A stretch of DNA of 64,000 bases, from positions 496,001 to 560,000 of the forward strand of contig CAIMFJ010000005.1 of NCBI GenBank assembly GCA_903840355.1, read 5' to 3'. Both the position numbers and the translations under genes were made by a program. The DNA is from an uncultured Opitutia bacterium (GTDB taxonomy: Bacteria > Verrucomicrobiota > Verrucomicrobiia > Opitutales > UBA953). Shown piece after piece: positions 54,171 through 62,784 of the stretch (the stretch's first letter is position 1; each line of letters opens with the position of its first letter). A model generated the notes under the pieces. The model searched no databases, was not told where the DNA came from, and saw only the letters and a list, made by a program, of their open reading frames with translations.

Positions 54171-56219
54171 ATGAGACTGCTCGCCCTCATTTGGTTTAGT
54201 TTACTGACTTTACTAGGAAATTTCACCGCCACCGCGGCCGTGGTGCGCACCAAAGTCGACCTCGTCAACCTCACGCCTGACGTTGTTCCGGGACAAAAAA
54301 TTCTCATCGCCGCCCGTTTCCGCTGCGACCCTCACTTTCATATCTACTGGAAAAACCCTGGCGATGCGGGCCAATGCCCCTCGATCACTTGGCAAGAAAA
54401 GGCGGGGTTAACGCTGAGCGAATTCTTCTACCCGGGCCCACAGTTACTCGACCTGAAAGGGGTGATGAATTTTGTTTATGAAAACGAAACGTTTTTAATT
54501 CTCGAAGCCCAAGTCCCAGCCAACGCCCAAGGCACCCTTAATTTAAAGGCTTTAGTCGAGTGGTTGGAATGTGATGACGCTGGCTGCTACCCCCAGCAAA
54601 AAAACGTCTCCCTGACTCTTAATGTTGGCAAAGGCAATCCGGCACAGGCCTTCATCCGGAAACTTTACCCCGAGTTAAACCCTTCGCTTACGACCACGGC
54701 CCAAGTGCAGGGCGAAACGTTAAGTATTAAACTCCCTGAGGCTTCCTTAACCAAACTCTGGTTCCCAGAGAAAAATATCGTCACCCCAGGCGCCGTCGTC
54801 GCCCAAAAAAGCTCTGCGGGTACGCTCACGATGAACCTCAAAGATGCGACGGATTCCTTGCAAAGCGGTCCGCTTTATTTTGTCACGCAAACGTCGGAGG
54901 GCGGATTTGTAAAAGTTGAAATCAAACTCGCCACTGCAGCGAGCCCAGCACCGACTCCGACCAACCATCCCCCCGAGGGCCATACGGGCAGTTTAGAATG
55001 GCAACCCTGGACCCCTGCGGCACAAGAGACGGCCTTGGCAGCGGGCAAAATCGTCTACATCGACTTCACCGCTCGCTGGTGCGCCACCTGCCAAGTCAAC
55101 AAACGCGTCTATTCGCAAAGCGACGTAGCGCAGGCGCTCGCCGCCCATGACGTCGTCCTACTCAAAGCCGACTGGACGCGCAAAGATGCCATCATCGCCG
55201 CCGAGCTAGCTCATTATGGACGCCAAGGGGTCCCCTTTAATGTTTTCCTTAAAAAAGGCGTCCCCACCGCCCAACTTTCCGAAGCCCTCACCGCCAGCGA
55301 AGTCCTCGAAGCCCTCGATGCCGTAAGTCATAATCAGGCCTACCAAGCCCAGACCCAGAGCCATCCGTTTTGGGTTTGGCTTGGCCTCGCTTTTGGCGGC
55401 GGGGTCTTGCTCAACCTCATGCCCTGCGTGTTCCCGATGATTGGCCTGAAAATTCTGGGCTTTGCCCAAGAGGCTGGTTCATCCCGCCGGGTCGTGATTC
55501 TGAAAGGGTTATTCTACTCCCTCGGCGTACTCGGCAGTTTCCTCATCCTTGCGGGCCTGATCCTAGCTTTAAAAGCCGGAGGGAGTGCGGTGGGCTGGGG
55601 CTTCCAAATGCAATCCCCAGGCTTCGTCCTCGGAACTTGCGTTCTGATGATTACCCTCGGACTCAGCATGACTGGCGTGTTTGAAATCGGAGCCGAATTT
55701 GCCGGCACGGCCGCGAGTGCCGAATCCTCCCATGGCAAATGGGGCGCCTTCTTATCGGGCGTACTCGCCACGGCCGTCGCCACGCCCTGCACTGCCCCTG
55801 GATTAGGTGCGGCCTTGGGCTTTGCCTTAGACAAAGAACGGAGCACGCCCGAAACCTTACTCTTCTTCTTCATCATCGGCCTCGGCATGGCGTTGCCCTA
55901 CCTCTTGCTGACAATCTTCCCGAAGTTAACGGCGCTACTCCCCCGCCCCGGCGAGTGGATGGAGACCCTGAAGCAAGCGATGGCTTTCCCGTTATTTGCC
56001 TATGCCCTCTACCTGCTCTGGGTGCTAAATGCCTTAGTCGAAGAAGCGGCTTGGGTCCGCGACGCTTCCCTCGGCCTCAGTGTCATTGCATTAGCTTGCT
56101 GGATTTGGGGACGCTGGGGGGCGCCTCATCGCAGCGACCAAGAACGTCGCCTCGGTAAAATCAGTGCCGCCGCCCTCTACCTCGGCACCTTGGCTTACCT
56201 GTTCCACACCTTAAATTAA
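54171..56219 (+). CDS. dsbD: DsbD-type thiol:disulfide reductase with internal thioredoxin domain
   Basis: A 682-residue membrane protein that should carry electrons from cytoplasmic thioredoxin to the periplasm. After a signal peptide (1-23) comes a DsbD-alpha-like beta domain (to about 260, with ECDDAGCYPQQ). A thioredoxin domain with CATC (Cys304, Cys307) follows, then about eight membrane helices. These contain the redox pair LMPCVFPMIGLK and ATPCTAPGLG. In E. coli DsbD the thioredoxin domain follows the membrane part; here it precedes it. The ATG at 54171 starts the signal peptide. Confidence 0.9.
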   Translation: MRLLALIWFSLLTLLGNFTATAAVVRTKVDLVNLTPDVVPGQKILIAARFRCDPHFHIYWKNPGDAGQCPSITWQEKAGLTLSEFFYPGPQLLDLKGVMNFVYENETFLILEAQVPANAQGTLNLKALVEWLECDDAGCYPQQKNVSLTLNVGKGNPAQAFIRKLYPELNPSLTTTAQVQGETLSIKLPEASLTKLWFPEKNIVTPGAVVAQKSSAGTLTMNLKDATDSLQSGPLYFVTQTSEGGFVKVEIKLATAASPAPTPTNHPPEGHTGSLEWQPWTPAAQETALAAGKIVYIDFTARWCATCQVNKRVYSQSDVAQALAAHDVVLLKADWTRKDAIIAAELAHYGRQGVPFNVFLKKGVPTAQLSEALTASEVLEALDAVSHNQAYQAQTQSHPFWVWLGLAFGGGVLLNLMPCVFPMIGLKILGFAQEAGSSRRVVILKGLFYSLGVLGSFLILAGLILALKAGGSAVGWGFQMQSPGFVLGTCVLMITLGLSMTGVFEIGAEFAGTAASAESSHGKWGAFLSGVLATAVATPCTAPGLGAALGFALDKERSTPETLLFFFIIGLGMALPYLLLTIFPKLTALLPRPGEWMETLKQAMAFPLFAYALYLLWVLNALVEEAAWVRDASLGLSVIALACWIWGRWGAPHRSDQERRLGKISAAALYLGTLAYLFHTLN

Positions 56220-56226
56220 AAGGTTA

Positions 56227-56253
56227 ATAAAAAAGGCCCGCTACGCGGGCCTT
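56227..56253 (-). terminator. Rho-independent terminator between dsbD and the Pal-like gene
   Basis: AAGGCCCGC (56233-56241) pairs with GCGGGCCTT (56245-56253) around a 3-base loop. On the minus strand the stem is followed by TTTTTTATT, so it terminates the Pal-like gene 23 bases after its stop. On the plus strand it would follow dsbD but lacks a T run there. Confidence 0.85.
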
Positions 56254-56275
56254 GAAAAACATCTAAGAGAACTTC

Positions 56276-56890
56276 TTAGAGAGCCGTGACAGGCGCAGGC
56301 GTTGGGGCATTGCTACGAGGTGCAGGCGTACCTGCAGGCTTCGCAGCGGGCTTACCGGCGGGAGCAGTTACTGGACCCGAGTAGTTGGCATCGACCACGA
56401 CCGCTTTACGATCCTTGGCACCAGACTGACGACCCGAAGCATTGGGGTCAGCTTGTTGCGAACCGAGAGCCATGACTTCGGTGTTGTTGGTGTTGCAACC
56501 CAACTTCACTAAGTACTCACGCGTCGATTGAGCACGCTTATCGGACAAGCCCAAATTATACTCAGGCGTACCGAAGTGGTCGGTGTAACCCGCAATGATA
56601 AGCTTAGTCGTCTTGGCCTTAGCCGCGATGGCGTCGAGCTTAGTGCGCTCTTTCGCATCCACCGTGTACTTATCGAATTCGAAATAAACCGTGGTCAAAA
56701 TGGCCTCAGGAGGGATGTTCCCCTGACGAATCCGGTCCGCCATGGTACTGAAACCAGACCCGCGAGGGTCAAGCTCACTGCCCGTATTATTTAAGCCATT
56801 ATTGGTAAAATCTGAGGGAATCTTGGAAGGACCACAACCCACCAAAAAGGCAGCGGCCAAGAGGAGCAGGGAGAAACGCTTCGACATCAT
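56276..56890 (-). CDS. Pal/OmpA-family peptidoglycan-associated lipoprotein
   Basis: A 204-residue lipoprotein: leader with lipobox LVGC (Cys19), an unstructured stretch, then an OmpA C-terminal domain (TVYFEFDKYTVD, and GYTDHFGTPEYNLGLSDKRA with the meso-diaminopimelate-binding Asp/Arg pair). A Pro/Ala-rich tail of about 35 residues follows. It should tether the outer membrane to peptidoglycan. The tol genes usually near pal are not in the window. Alternative start at the second Met (56887). Confidence 0.92.
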   Translation of the reverse strand: MMSKRFSLLLLAAAFLVGCGPSKIPSDFTNNGLNNTGSELDPRGSGFSTMADRIRQGNIPPEAILTTVYFEFDKYTVDAKERTKLDAIAAKAKTTKLIIAGYTDHFGTPEYNLGLSDKRAQSTREYLVKLGCNTNNTEVMALGSQQADPNASGRQSGAKDRKAVVVDANYSGPVTAPAGKPAAKPAGTPAPRSNAPTPAPVTAL

Positions 56891-56939
56891 AGAAGGAAAT
56901 AAAAGAAGTCCCTAAGCCGTTGGGCAAGCCTTGACTCGC

Positions 56940-58079
56940 TTAGTAGCGAGGAACTTTGGGGTCAATTTTGAGCGACCAAGCATCGATACCACCCTTAACA
57001 TTAGAGACTTGGGTGTAGCCTTTGGACCGCAAAAACTGGGTCGCCCGTAAACTCCGCCCCCCGTGGTGACAGTGAATTAAAACGGGGGCATCCTTCGGAA
57101 TTTCGGCCAACCGTTCGGGCACAGTAGCCAAGGGGATTAATTTCGACCCGGCGATTTGGCAGACCTGATACTCACTCGGCTCCCGCACATCGATTAACAC
57201 CGGGGGCGTCGACGAGCGCAATAAAAGGGCGGCTTCTTCAATCGTGATTTCTAAAGGGGTGTCAGTCATGGGAACGTTGCAAAGGGTAGGCTGATAATTT
57301 TCGGCTAAAAGAGAAGTGTATTTAGGGGCCGTCCCACAGGCAGGACAATGCGGATCGGCCGTAAAATGGATTACCTTGGAGGTTCCCGCATCGAGTTGCA
57401 GCAGTTGCCAGCGCCCTTGGCGACGCTGTCCCAATAAAATCGCAATCGCTTCGGAAGCCATCCAGGAGCCCACGACCCCGCAAGTCGCCCCCCACACCCC
57501 AGCTTCGGCACAAGTAGGAACCGAACTGGCGTCAGGCATGACTGGATACAAACAACGATAGCAACCTTGCAGGGGCAAAAAAACCGCCACCTGTCCAGTG
57601 GCCTGCAAAACACTGCCATGCACCAAAGGCTTTTGACCCAAGACACAGGCGTCATTAGCCAAAAAGCGCGTCGCGAAATTATCCGTGCCATCGATGACGA
57701 GATCGTAGCAGGCTACCAAGTCAGCAGCATTCTCGGGCGTAAAACCCTCGGGGTGTAAAATGATATTCAACCCAGGGTTAATTTCTGCCAAGGACTCGGC
57801 CGCCGAAATCGTCTTGGGCAAGCCCAACGTATCAAACCCGTGGATGATTTGCCGATGCAAGTTAGAGATTTCGACTTTATCTGGGTCAGCTAAGCCCAGT
57901 ACCCCAACCCCCGCCGCCGCCAAGTAAAGAGCCACCGGCGAACCCAGCCCGCCCACCCCTAAAATTAAAACTTTGGCATCACGCAGGCGACACTGCCCCA
58001 ACTCCCCCACTCCCGGCAAACGCATCTGTCGGGCATACAATGCCTTTTCATGCGAGTTTAGGGGAGTTTCACGGGACAT
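56940..58079 (-). CDS. moeB: MoeB/ThiF-type adenylyltransferase fused to rhodanese
   Basis: A 379-residue protein with an E1-like domain: RQMRLPGVGELGQ, nucleotide motif ILGVGGLGSPVALYLAAAG, and DLVIDGTDNFATR with the catalytic Asp. Zinc-binding CYRC and CPAC pairs follow. Residues from about 270 form a rhodanese domain with the active Cys in LIHCHHGGRS. It adenylates the C-terminal Gly of a small sulfur carrier (MoaD or ThiS) and may load sulfur itself, for molybdopterin, thiamine or thiolated tRNA. Start at 58079 (MSRETP) or 58097. Confidence 0.92.
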   Translation of the reverse strand: MSRETPLNSHEKALYARQMRLPGVGELGQCRLRDAKVLILGVGGLGSPVALYLAAAGVGVLGLADPDKVEISNLHRQIIHGFDTLGLPKTISAAESLAEINPGLNIILHPEGFTPENAADLVACYDLVIDGTDNFATRFLANDACVLGQKPLVHGSVLQATGQVAVFLPLQGCYRCLYPVMPDASSVPTCAEAGVWGATCGVVGSWMASEAIAILLGQRRQGRWQLLQLDAGTSKVIHFTADPHCPACGTAPKYTSLLAENYQPTLCNVPMTDTPLEITIEEAALLLRSSTPPVLIDVREPSEYQVCQIAGSKLIPLATVPERLAEIPKDAPVLIHCHHGGRSLRATQFLRSKGYTQVSNVKGGIDAWSLKIDPKVPRY

Positions 58080-58171
58080 CGGAATATAGGAAGCCACTCG
58101 GGCGAACGTGTCAAACCTGCCCCAGCCTAATCAGCGGATTGAAAAATTAAAAAAAACCCTCACCTTGCAGC

Positions 58172-58612
58172 GTGGCCAACGTCTACCTCGGCATTGATTA
58201 CGGATCCAAACGGATTGGCTTAAGCCACGCCGACGACTTGGGCATGGCCTTTCCGCTGCCTGCGGCCACGGCCGAAAGTTTCGAAGCTCGGTGCGAACAG
58301 ATTGGCCGCGAAATTCAGCGACTAAAAGTAACCCAACTCATTTTAGGCTACCCCCTCTCCCTCGAAGGCGAACCCACCCAACGCTGTCGCGAGGTGGATC
58401 AATTTGCGGAAAAATTAAAAAATCTTTTTCACTTACCTGTAGCGTTAGTAGACGAAGGTCTCACCAGTCAGGCGGCCGATGAACTAGGTTCCCGTAAACC
58501 GCGCTCAGCCCACGAACGCAAACAACAAGCTAAATCAGGCGAACGCGATTCGCGGGCTGCGACGATTTTACTCCAAGATTTCCTGAATCAAAACGGCATC
58601 GGCCAACTCTGA
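58172..58612 (+). CDS. ruvX: RuvX/YqgF Holliday-junction resolvase-like nuclease
   Basis: A 146-residue RNase H-fold protein. YLGIDYGSKRIGLSHAD holds the first catalytic Asp, ILGYPLSLEGEPTQRCREV is the family's GxPxxxxG region, and LVDEGLTSQAA holds the second acidic residue. RDSRAATILLQDFL closes the domain with the final Asp. Members act in 16S rRNA 5'-end maturation or at Holliday junctions. Start is a GTG at 58172. It is 4 bases upstream of truA. Confidence 0.94.
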   Translation: MANVYLGIDYGSKRIGLSHADDLGMAFPLPAATAESFEARCEQIGREIQRLKVTQLILGYPLSLEGEPTQRCREVDQFAEKLKNLFHLPVALVDEGLTSQAADELGSRKPRSAHERKQQAKSGERDSRAATILLQDFLNQNGIGQL

Positions 58613-58616
58613 TTCT

Positions 58617-59435
58617 ATGGCCAAACCCCTCAAAGGTATTTTAAAAGAAGAACGCTTTCTGGCGACGCTGGCTTACGATGGCACCGACTACAAAGGTTGG
58701 CAAATTCAGCCTAACGCTCGCTCGGTCGAAATCACTGTAGAAGAACGACTCTCCCGGATTTTCAAAAAGCCGATTGATGTCCATGGCAGCGGACGCACCG
58801 ATGCTGGAGTACACAGCGTCGGCCAACGCTTTCACTTCGACGCCTTTTGGCCCCACCCGGCCAAGCATTTATTAAATGCCTTTAACGCCTGCGAAAAAGA
58901 AGGGTTGCTGCTGACGGACCTGCGACGCGTCCCCGATAATTTTCACTGTCGCCACTCCTCCATCGGCAAATGCTACCGCTACGAAATTTACTTGGGCTGG
59001 GCACCGCCTTGGGAGGATCGCTATTGTTTTGCGACGGGTAAGCGCACGCTCGATGTCGAACTCATGCGCCAAGCCGCCAGCACCCTGCTCGGCGTCCATA
59101 ATTTTTCAGCCTATGGGGCCACCCACGGCCAAGGCATGGCTTACGAAAACCCGGTCAAAGATTTACGTCGCCTAGAAGTCCAACAGCGGGGCAAACGTAT
59201 CACCATCCAAACGGAAGCCAGTGGCTACCTTTACAAAATGGTGCGCCGTTTAGTGGGAGGCTTGATTCGCGTGGGCGAAGGTCGCTTGCCGCCCGAACGT
59301 CTTGCGACCTATCGCGATGAGCGCCAAGTAACAGCCGAAGTGCCGACGGCCCCCGCTCGCGGTCTTTTCATGGAGAAGGTGTTGTACGATCCGGCCAGTT
59401 TAAAAATTAAAACTGTTAAGCCGTCGAAACCTTAA
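58617..59435 (+). CDS. truA: tRNA pseudouridine(38-40) synthase
   Basis: TruA makes pseudouridine in the tRNA anticodon stem at positions 38-40. The 272-residue protein has LAYDGTDYKGWQIQP, GSGRTDAGVHSVGQ with catalytic Asp62, and RYEIYLGWAPP. FLYKMVRR-like YLYKMVRRLVGGLIRVG follows near residue 203. It is coupled to ruvX. A 9-base-pair inverted repeat spans its stop codon. Confidence 0.95.
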   Translation: MAKPLKGILKEERFLATLAYDGTDYKGWQIQPNARSVEITVEERLSRIFKKPIDVHGSGRTDAGVHSVGQRFHFDAFWPHPAKHLLNAFNACEKEGLLLTDLRRVPDNFHCRHSSIGKCYRYEIYLGWAPPWEDRYCFATGKRTLDVELMRQAASTLLGVHNFSAYGATHGQGMAYENPVKDLRRLEVQQRGKRITIQTEASGYLYKMVRRLVGGLIRVGEGRLPPERLATYRDERQVTAEVPTAPARGLFMEKVLYDPASLKIKTVKPSKP

Positions 59436-59451
59436 GCCGAGATTAAGGTTT
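59427..59451 (+). terminator. Hairpin spanning the truA stop codon
   Basis: AAACCTTAA (59427-59435) pairs perfectly with TTAAGGTTT (59443-59451) around a 7-base loop. The stop codon TAA forms the end of the left arm. There is no strong T run after it, so it may stabilise the 3' end rather than terminate. Confidence 0.4.
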
Positions 59452-59525
59452 GGGCTTCGGTAATTTCCTCGCAACTTCAAGCGAAACCGAGGGTTATTAA
59501 GTAAGGTTCCCCGTCTCACTCATCC

Positions 59526-60878
59526 ATGAAAAAGTTCTTATTATTATGTATCATTTGGAGCGGGGTTGCATGGCTGAAAGCCGCCCCCACTCATGACACG
59601 CCCCCGAATGTGCTCGTGATCATTGCGGATGACATGGGCTACAATGGAATTAGTTATCATAACCCTAAAGTCACGACTCCGAACTTGGCCAAACTTGCCA
59701 AAGAAGGAATCCAGCTCGAACGTTTTTATGCCTACCCGGTATGCAGTCCGGCACGGGCGGCTTTTCTTTCAGGGATGATGCCACGCCGTTATGGCGTAGT
59801 CGATGTCGTGGGTCCAAACCAACTCGGGATTCCCCAAGGCACTCCGACCCTTGCCTCGACCCTCAAAGCCGCAGGCTATCAAACCTCGCTCATCGGCAAA
59901 TGGCACCTAGGGAATATCGCACCAAGCCATTATGGCTTCGACCATTTCTATGGCTTCATGGGCGCAGAATTAGATTACTTCACCCACCTCGACCCCCATG
60001 GCCGACCTGATTGGTGGCGCGAAAACAAACCTCTCGAAGAAGCTGGTTACACGACTTACTTGCTCACCGATGAAGCGGTGAAACAAATCAAGACTCGGGA
60101 TAAAACTAAACCCTTCTATTATCAAGTCGCCTACAACGCCCCGCATACAACGTTAGCTGCGCCTAACGAATTACTCGAGAAACATAAGAGTGATGGAGTT
60201 TATGGGGCGGTGCTTGAAGGCCTCGATATGGGTATCGGAAAAATTCTCGCCACCCTCGACGAACAGGGGTTGCGTGAAAACACGCTGGTTGTCTTTTTCT
60301 CCGACAACGGTGCCCCACGACGCGTGAGCCCTAACACCCCGCTCAACAGCGGTAAAGACACCGTGTTTGAAGGCGGCATTCGCACCCCCGCCATCGTGCG
60401 CTGGCCCAATCATACGCTCCCGGGACTCATTTCACAGCACCCGATCGCTGTGAACGATCTTTTTCCGACCATCTTTGCCGCCCTGAATTTGCCCTTACCC
60501 CAAAATCTAAAGTTAGACGGCTCTAATCAATGGCAGGCCTTGCTGAGTCCCCAACCAACGTCGCGAGCGCCCTTCCTCATCGCCTCCCACGACATCGCTT
60601 GTTTTGACGGCGACTGGAAACTCATCGAAACCACCGATGGTAAACGTACGCTCTACAACCTAAAAACCGACTTAAGTGAAACCAAAGACGAAGCCGCCGC
60701 ACATCCCGATATTTTAAAAAATCTCGGCGCCAAGTTAGATGAACTAAAACAAGGACTCCCAGCCGACACTGGTCGCCGCATGGGCCCAGGTGGCCCGGGT
60801 GGACCCGGCAAAGGTCGCGGCCCAGGCAAAGGACCTGGAGGTCCGGGCGGCCTAGGCAATGGCGAGGGTGGAAAATAA
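59526..60878 (+). CDS. Secreted sulfatase (formylglycine type) with Gly/Pro-rich tail
   Basis: A 450-residue arylsulfatase-family enzyme with signal peptide (residues 1-20). Calcium ligands Asp35 and Asp36 are in IIADDMGY. The formylglycine motif CSPAR begins at Cys73, needing a formylglycine-generating enzyme not seen here. GKWHLG and FFSDNGAPRR supply further active-site residues. The last 30 or so residues are a Gly/Pro/Lys low-complexity tail built from GPGG and GKGPG units. The substrate is a sulfate ester, probably on a polysaccharide. Confidence 0.9.
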   Translation: MKKFLLLCIIWSGVAWLKAAPTHDTPPNVLVIIADDMGYNGISYHNPKVTTPNLAKLAKEGIQLERFYAYPVCSPARAAFLSGMMPRRYGVVDVVGPNQLGIPQGTPTLASTLKAAGYQTSLIGKWHLGNIAPSHYGFDHFYGFMGAELDYFTHLDPHGRPDWWRENKPLEEAGYTTYLLTDEAVKQIKTRDKTKPFYYQVAYNAPHTTLAAPNELLEKHKSDGVYGAVLEGLDMGIGKILATLDEQGLRENTLVVFFSDNGAPRRVSPNTPLNSGKDTVFEGGIRTPAIVRWPNHTLPGLISQHPIAVNDLFPTIFAALNLPLPQNLKLDGSNQWQALLSPQPTSRAPFLIASHDIACFDGDWKLIETTDGKRTLYNLKTDLSETKDEAAAHPDILKNLGAKLDELKQGLPADTGRRMGPGGPGGPGKGRGPGKGPGGPGGLGNGEGGK

Positions 60879-60922
60879 CCCTCTTAATCTGCAATTAAGT
60901 TAAGATAAGGTAAAATAAGAAC

Positions 60923-61612
60923 ATGCTCACACTCCGCCCCTACCTCCATTGTGCCCTGCTCTGCCTGAGTGTGTTGGCATTGGCCGCTAATTCACCTGCG
61001 CCTAATGGGCGTCCGAACAACGACGCGAAAACTCTCACCCCTCCCAAACCCAAAGCACCTAATGCTTTCACGGTATCGAGCCCCGTCGTCAAAGATGGCG
61101 GTGATCTTCCTGCAGAATTCACAGGCGACGGCGAGAGTGCCAGCCCACCTTTAACTTGGACCAACGTTCCCAAAGGCACCCAAAGTTTTGCCCTCATCAT
61201 GCACCACCTCGACCCCGAGGGGAAAACGAAAATTTATTGGGTACTCTATGACATTGATCCCACGGTGACATCTTTGGCGAAAAATTCCAAAGGAGTGGGC
61301 ACGATGGGCCTCAGCACCGTCCATAACCGCGTCGAATACGCGCCCCCTCACTCCAAGGGCCCTGGAGCCAAGAAATACGTCATCACGCTTTACGCCCTGT
61401 CCGCTAAATTAGAACTGAATAAGACGGCCACTCAACCCGTAACGGCCGAAACTCTCACGGCGGCGATGAAAGGTAAAATCTTAGCTCAAGACGATTTAAA
61501 CGTCATCTACACCCGTCCGGCGAGTAGTACCAGTGACGATGATAAGCCGATGCGCCAAGGCGGTCGCCCTAATGGCGGACCTAATGGTGGCGGCACCCCT
61601 CCGTCCAAATAA
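60923..61612 (+). CDS. YbhB/YbcL-family (PEBP, Raf kinase inhibitor-like) secreted protein
   Basis: A 229-residue protein with signal peptide (to about residue 22), a Pro/Lys-rich spacer, and a PEBP domain from about residue 48: PAEFTGDGESASPPLTWTNVP, FALIMHHLDP and YAPPHSKGPGAKKYVITLYAL. The canonical DPDxP strand and GPxxxxHRY motif are altered here (HHLDPEG, SKGPGAKKY). The C-terminal 20 residues are Gly/Asn/Pro-rich, as in the preceding sulfatase. Bacterial PEBP function is not known. Confidence 0.82.
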   Translation: MLTLRPYLHCALLCLSVLALAANSPAPNGRPNNDAKTLTPPKPKAPNAFTVSSPVVKDGGDLPAEFTGDGESASPPLTWTNVPKGTQSFALIMHHLDPEGKTKIYWVLYDIDPTVTSLAKNSKGVGTMGLSTVHNRVEYAPPHSKGPGAKKYVITLYALSAKLELNKTATQPVTAETLTAAMKGKILAQDDLNVIYTRPASSTSDDDKPMRQGGRPNGGPNGGGTPPSK

Positions 61613-61659
61613 ATTACATTTGGGGTTCAATTGTCGCCGTGAGCGACTATGCAAGGTGC

Positions 61660-62784
61660 ATGTGGCGCCACTTACACCTGCTTTGTCTCGGGCTTTTTTG
61701 GCCCCTGCTCAGCATGGCCCACCCAGAGTGGAAAGAAGCTTCCTGCGTCGGCGTCATCGATGAGCACAACATTTTTACGCTGACGTTAAAATTTGACGTA
61801 CCTTCTTACCTCCTCGGCAAAACACCGAAAGAAGCACCGATTGCCGAACTGGATGAGCTCATGCTCGTTCCGGGAAAACTGCCCCAGCAACACGTCCTGA
61901 AGTTACAGAGCTTTCTAGCCCAAACGCAAATTAGTGCCGATGGAACGGTCCTACCCCTGACTTTAATCGCGTTCCCGACAGTCGCAGAAATTAAAGCGCA
62001 ATCCGCCAAACAAGGTGAGGCCGATCGTTACCCCGTACTTTTAAATGCTAAGTTCCAAGTGGCGATTCCCGCGGGTACGGAGAAAATTACTTTAAGATTT
62101 CCCCCAGAACTCGGGGCGGTTTTTGCCAATCTCCGACGTGGTATGGAATTCCAAACCGTGATGGCGATTGGAGCCGGTGAATCTAGTGAGTTCGTGATCG
62201 GAGAGCCCCATTTCTCCCTCGGGAATTTCCTCAAAGAAGGCTTTAACCATGTCATCCCCGAGGGCTGGGATCACTGCCTCTTCATGATGGCCATGTTCCT
62301 CGGAGCCGCGTCGCTCGGCCAAGCCCTCACGCGCTCGCTCATTTTTACGGTCGGACACAGTATCACGCTTTCCCTGGTGGCCTTGGGGGCGGTAGGACAC
62401 GTCACGGGATGGATTGAGCCAATCATCGCCTTCACCATCGGCGTGGGGGCAGTCCTGGCCTACCAAGGGAACGCCTCGGAGCGCTCGATGCTGCTCGTCC
62501 CTGCGACTTTCGGACTCGTCCACGGTTTGGGCTTCGCCGCCGCCGTGACTGATAAGTTAAGCAGCTGGCAAAACGCTAGTTTAGTTCAAGTACTCATCGG
62601 CTTTAACCTCGGCGTCGAGCTTGCTCAGGTAAGCGTCATCCTCGCCTTGGCACTCATCGTCAGGGTCATCTGGCGCACGGGCACCGTGCCGCTTCGCGCC
62701 CGGCAAATGCTTTGCTTTGGCATCGCGGCCATCGGCTTTAGCGTCATGCTCAGTCGCATCTGGGAATTAATTTCGGGGCGTTAA
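61660..62784 (+). CDS. HupE/UreJ-2 family membrane protein
   Basis: A 374-residue protein with a signal peptide (residues 1-18, cleavage near SMA-HPEW) and a beta-rich periplasmic domain to about residue 185. About six membrane helices follow, carrying EGFNHVIPEGWDHCLFMMAMFL, TVGHSITLSLVALG and FGLVHGLGFAAAV. Shown in part, these His/Asp motifs define the HupE/UreJ-like group, related to metal (nickel or cobalt) permeases. ATG 61660 is chosen for the signal peptide; a GTG at 61639 is an alternative. It overlaps the convergent sulfatase by 4 bases. Confidence 0.82.
   Translation: MWRHLHLLCLGLFWPLLSMAHPEWKEASCVGVIDEHNIFTLTLKFDVPSYLLGKTPKEAPIAELDELMLVPGKLPQQHVLKLQSFLAQTQISADGTVLPLTLIAFPTVAEIKAQSAKQGEADRYPVLLNAKFQVAIPAGTEKITLRFPPELGAVFANLRRGMEFQTVMAIGAGESSEFVIGEPHFSLGNFLKEGFNHVIPEGWDHCLFMMAMFLGAASLGQALTRSLIFTVGHSITLSLVALGAVGHVTGWIEPIIAFTIGVGAVLAYQGNASERSMLLVPATFGLVHGLGFAAAVTDKLSSWQNASLVQVLIGFNLGVELAQVSVILALALIVRVIWRTGTVPLRARQMLCFGIAAIGFSVMLSRIWELISGR

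Noticed and set aside
60775-60875. G-rich repetitive DNA at the sulfatase 3' end as a CRISPR-like or tandem repeat
   Set aside because: It is in frame and encodes the Gly/Pro tail; units are short and irregular, without spacers.
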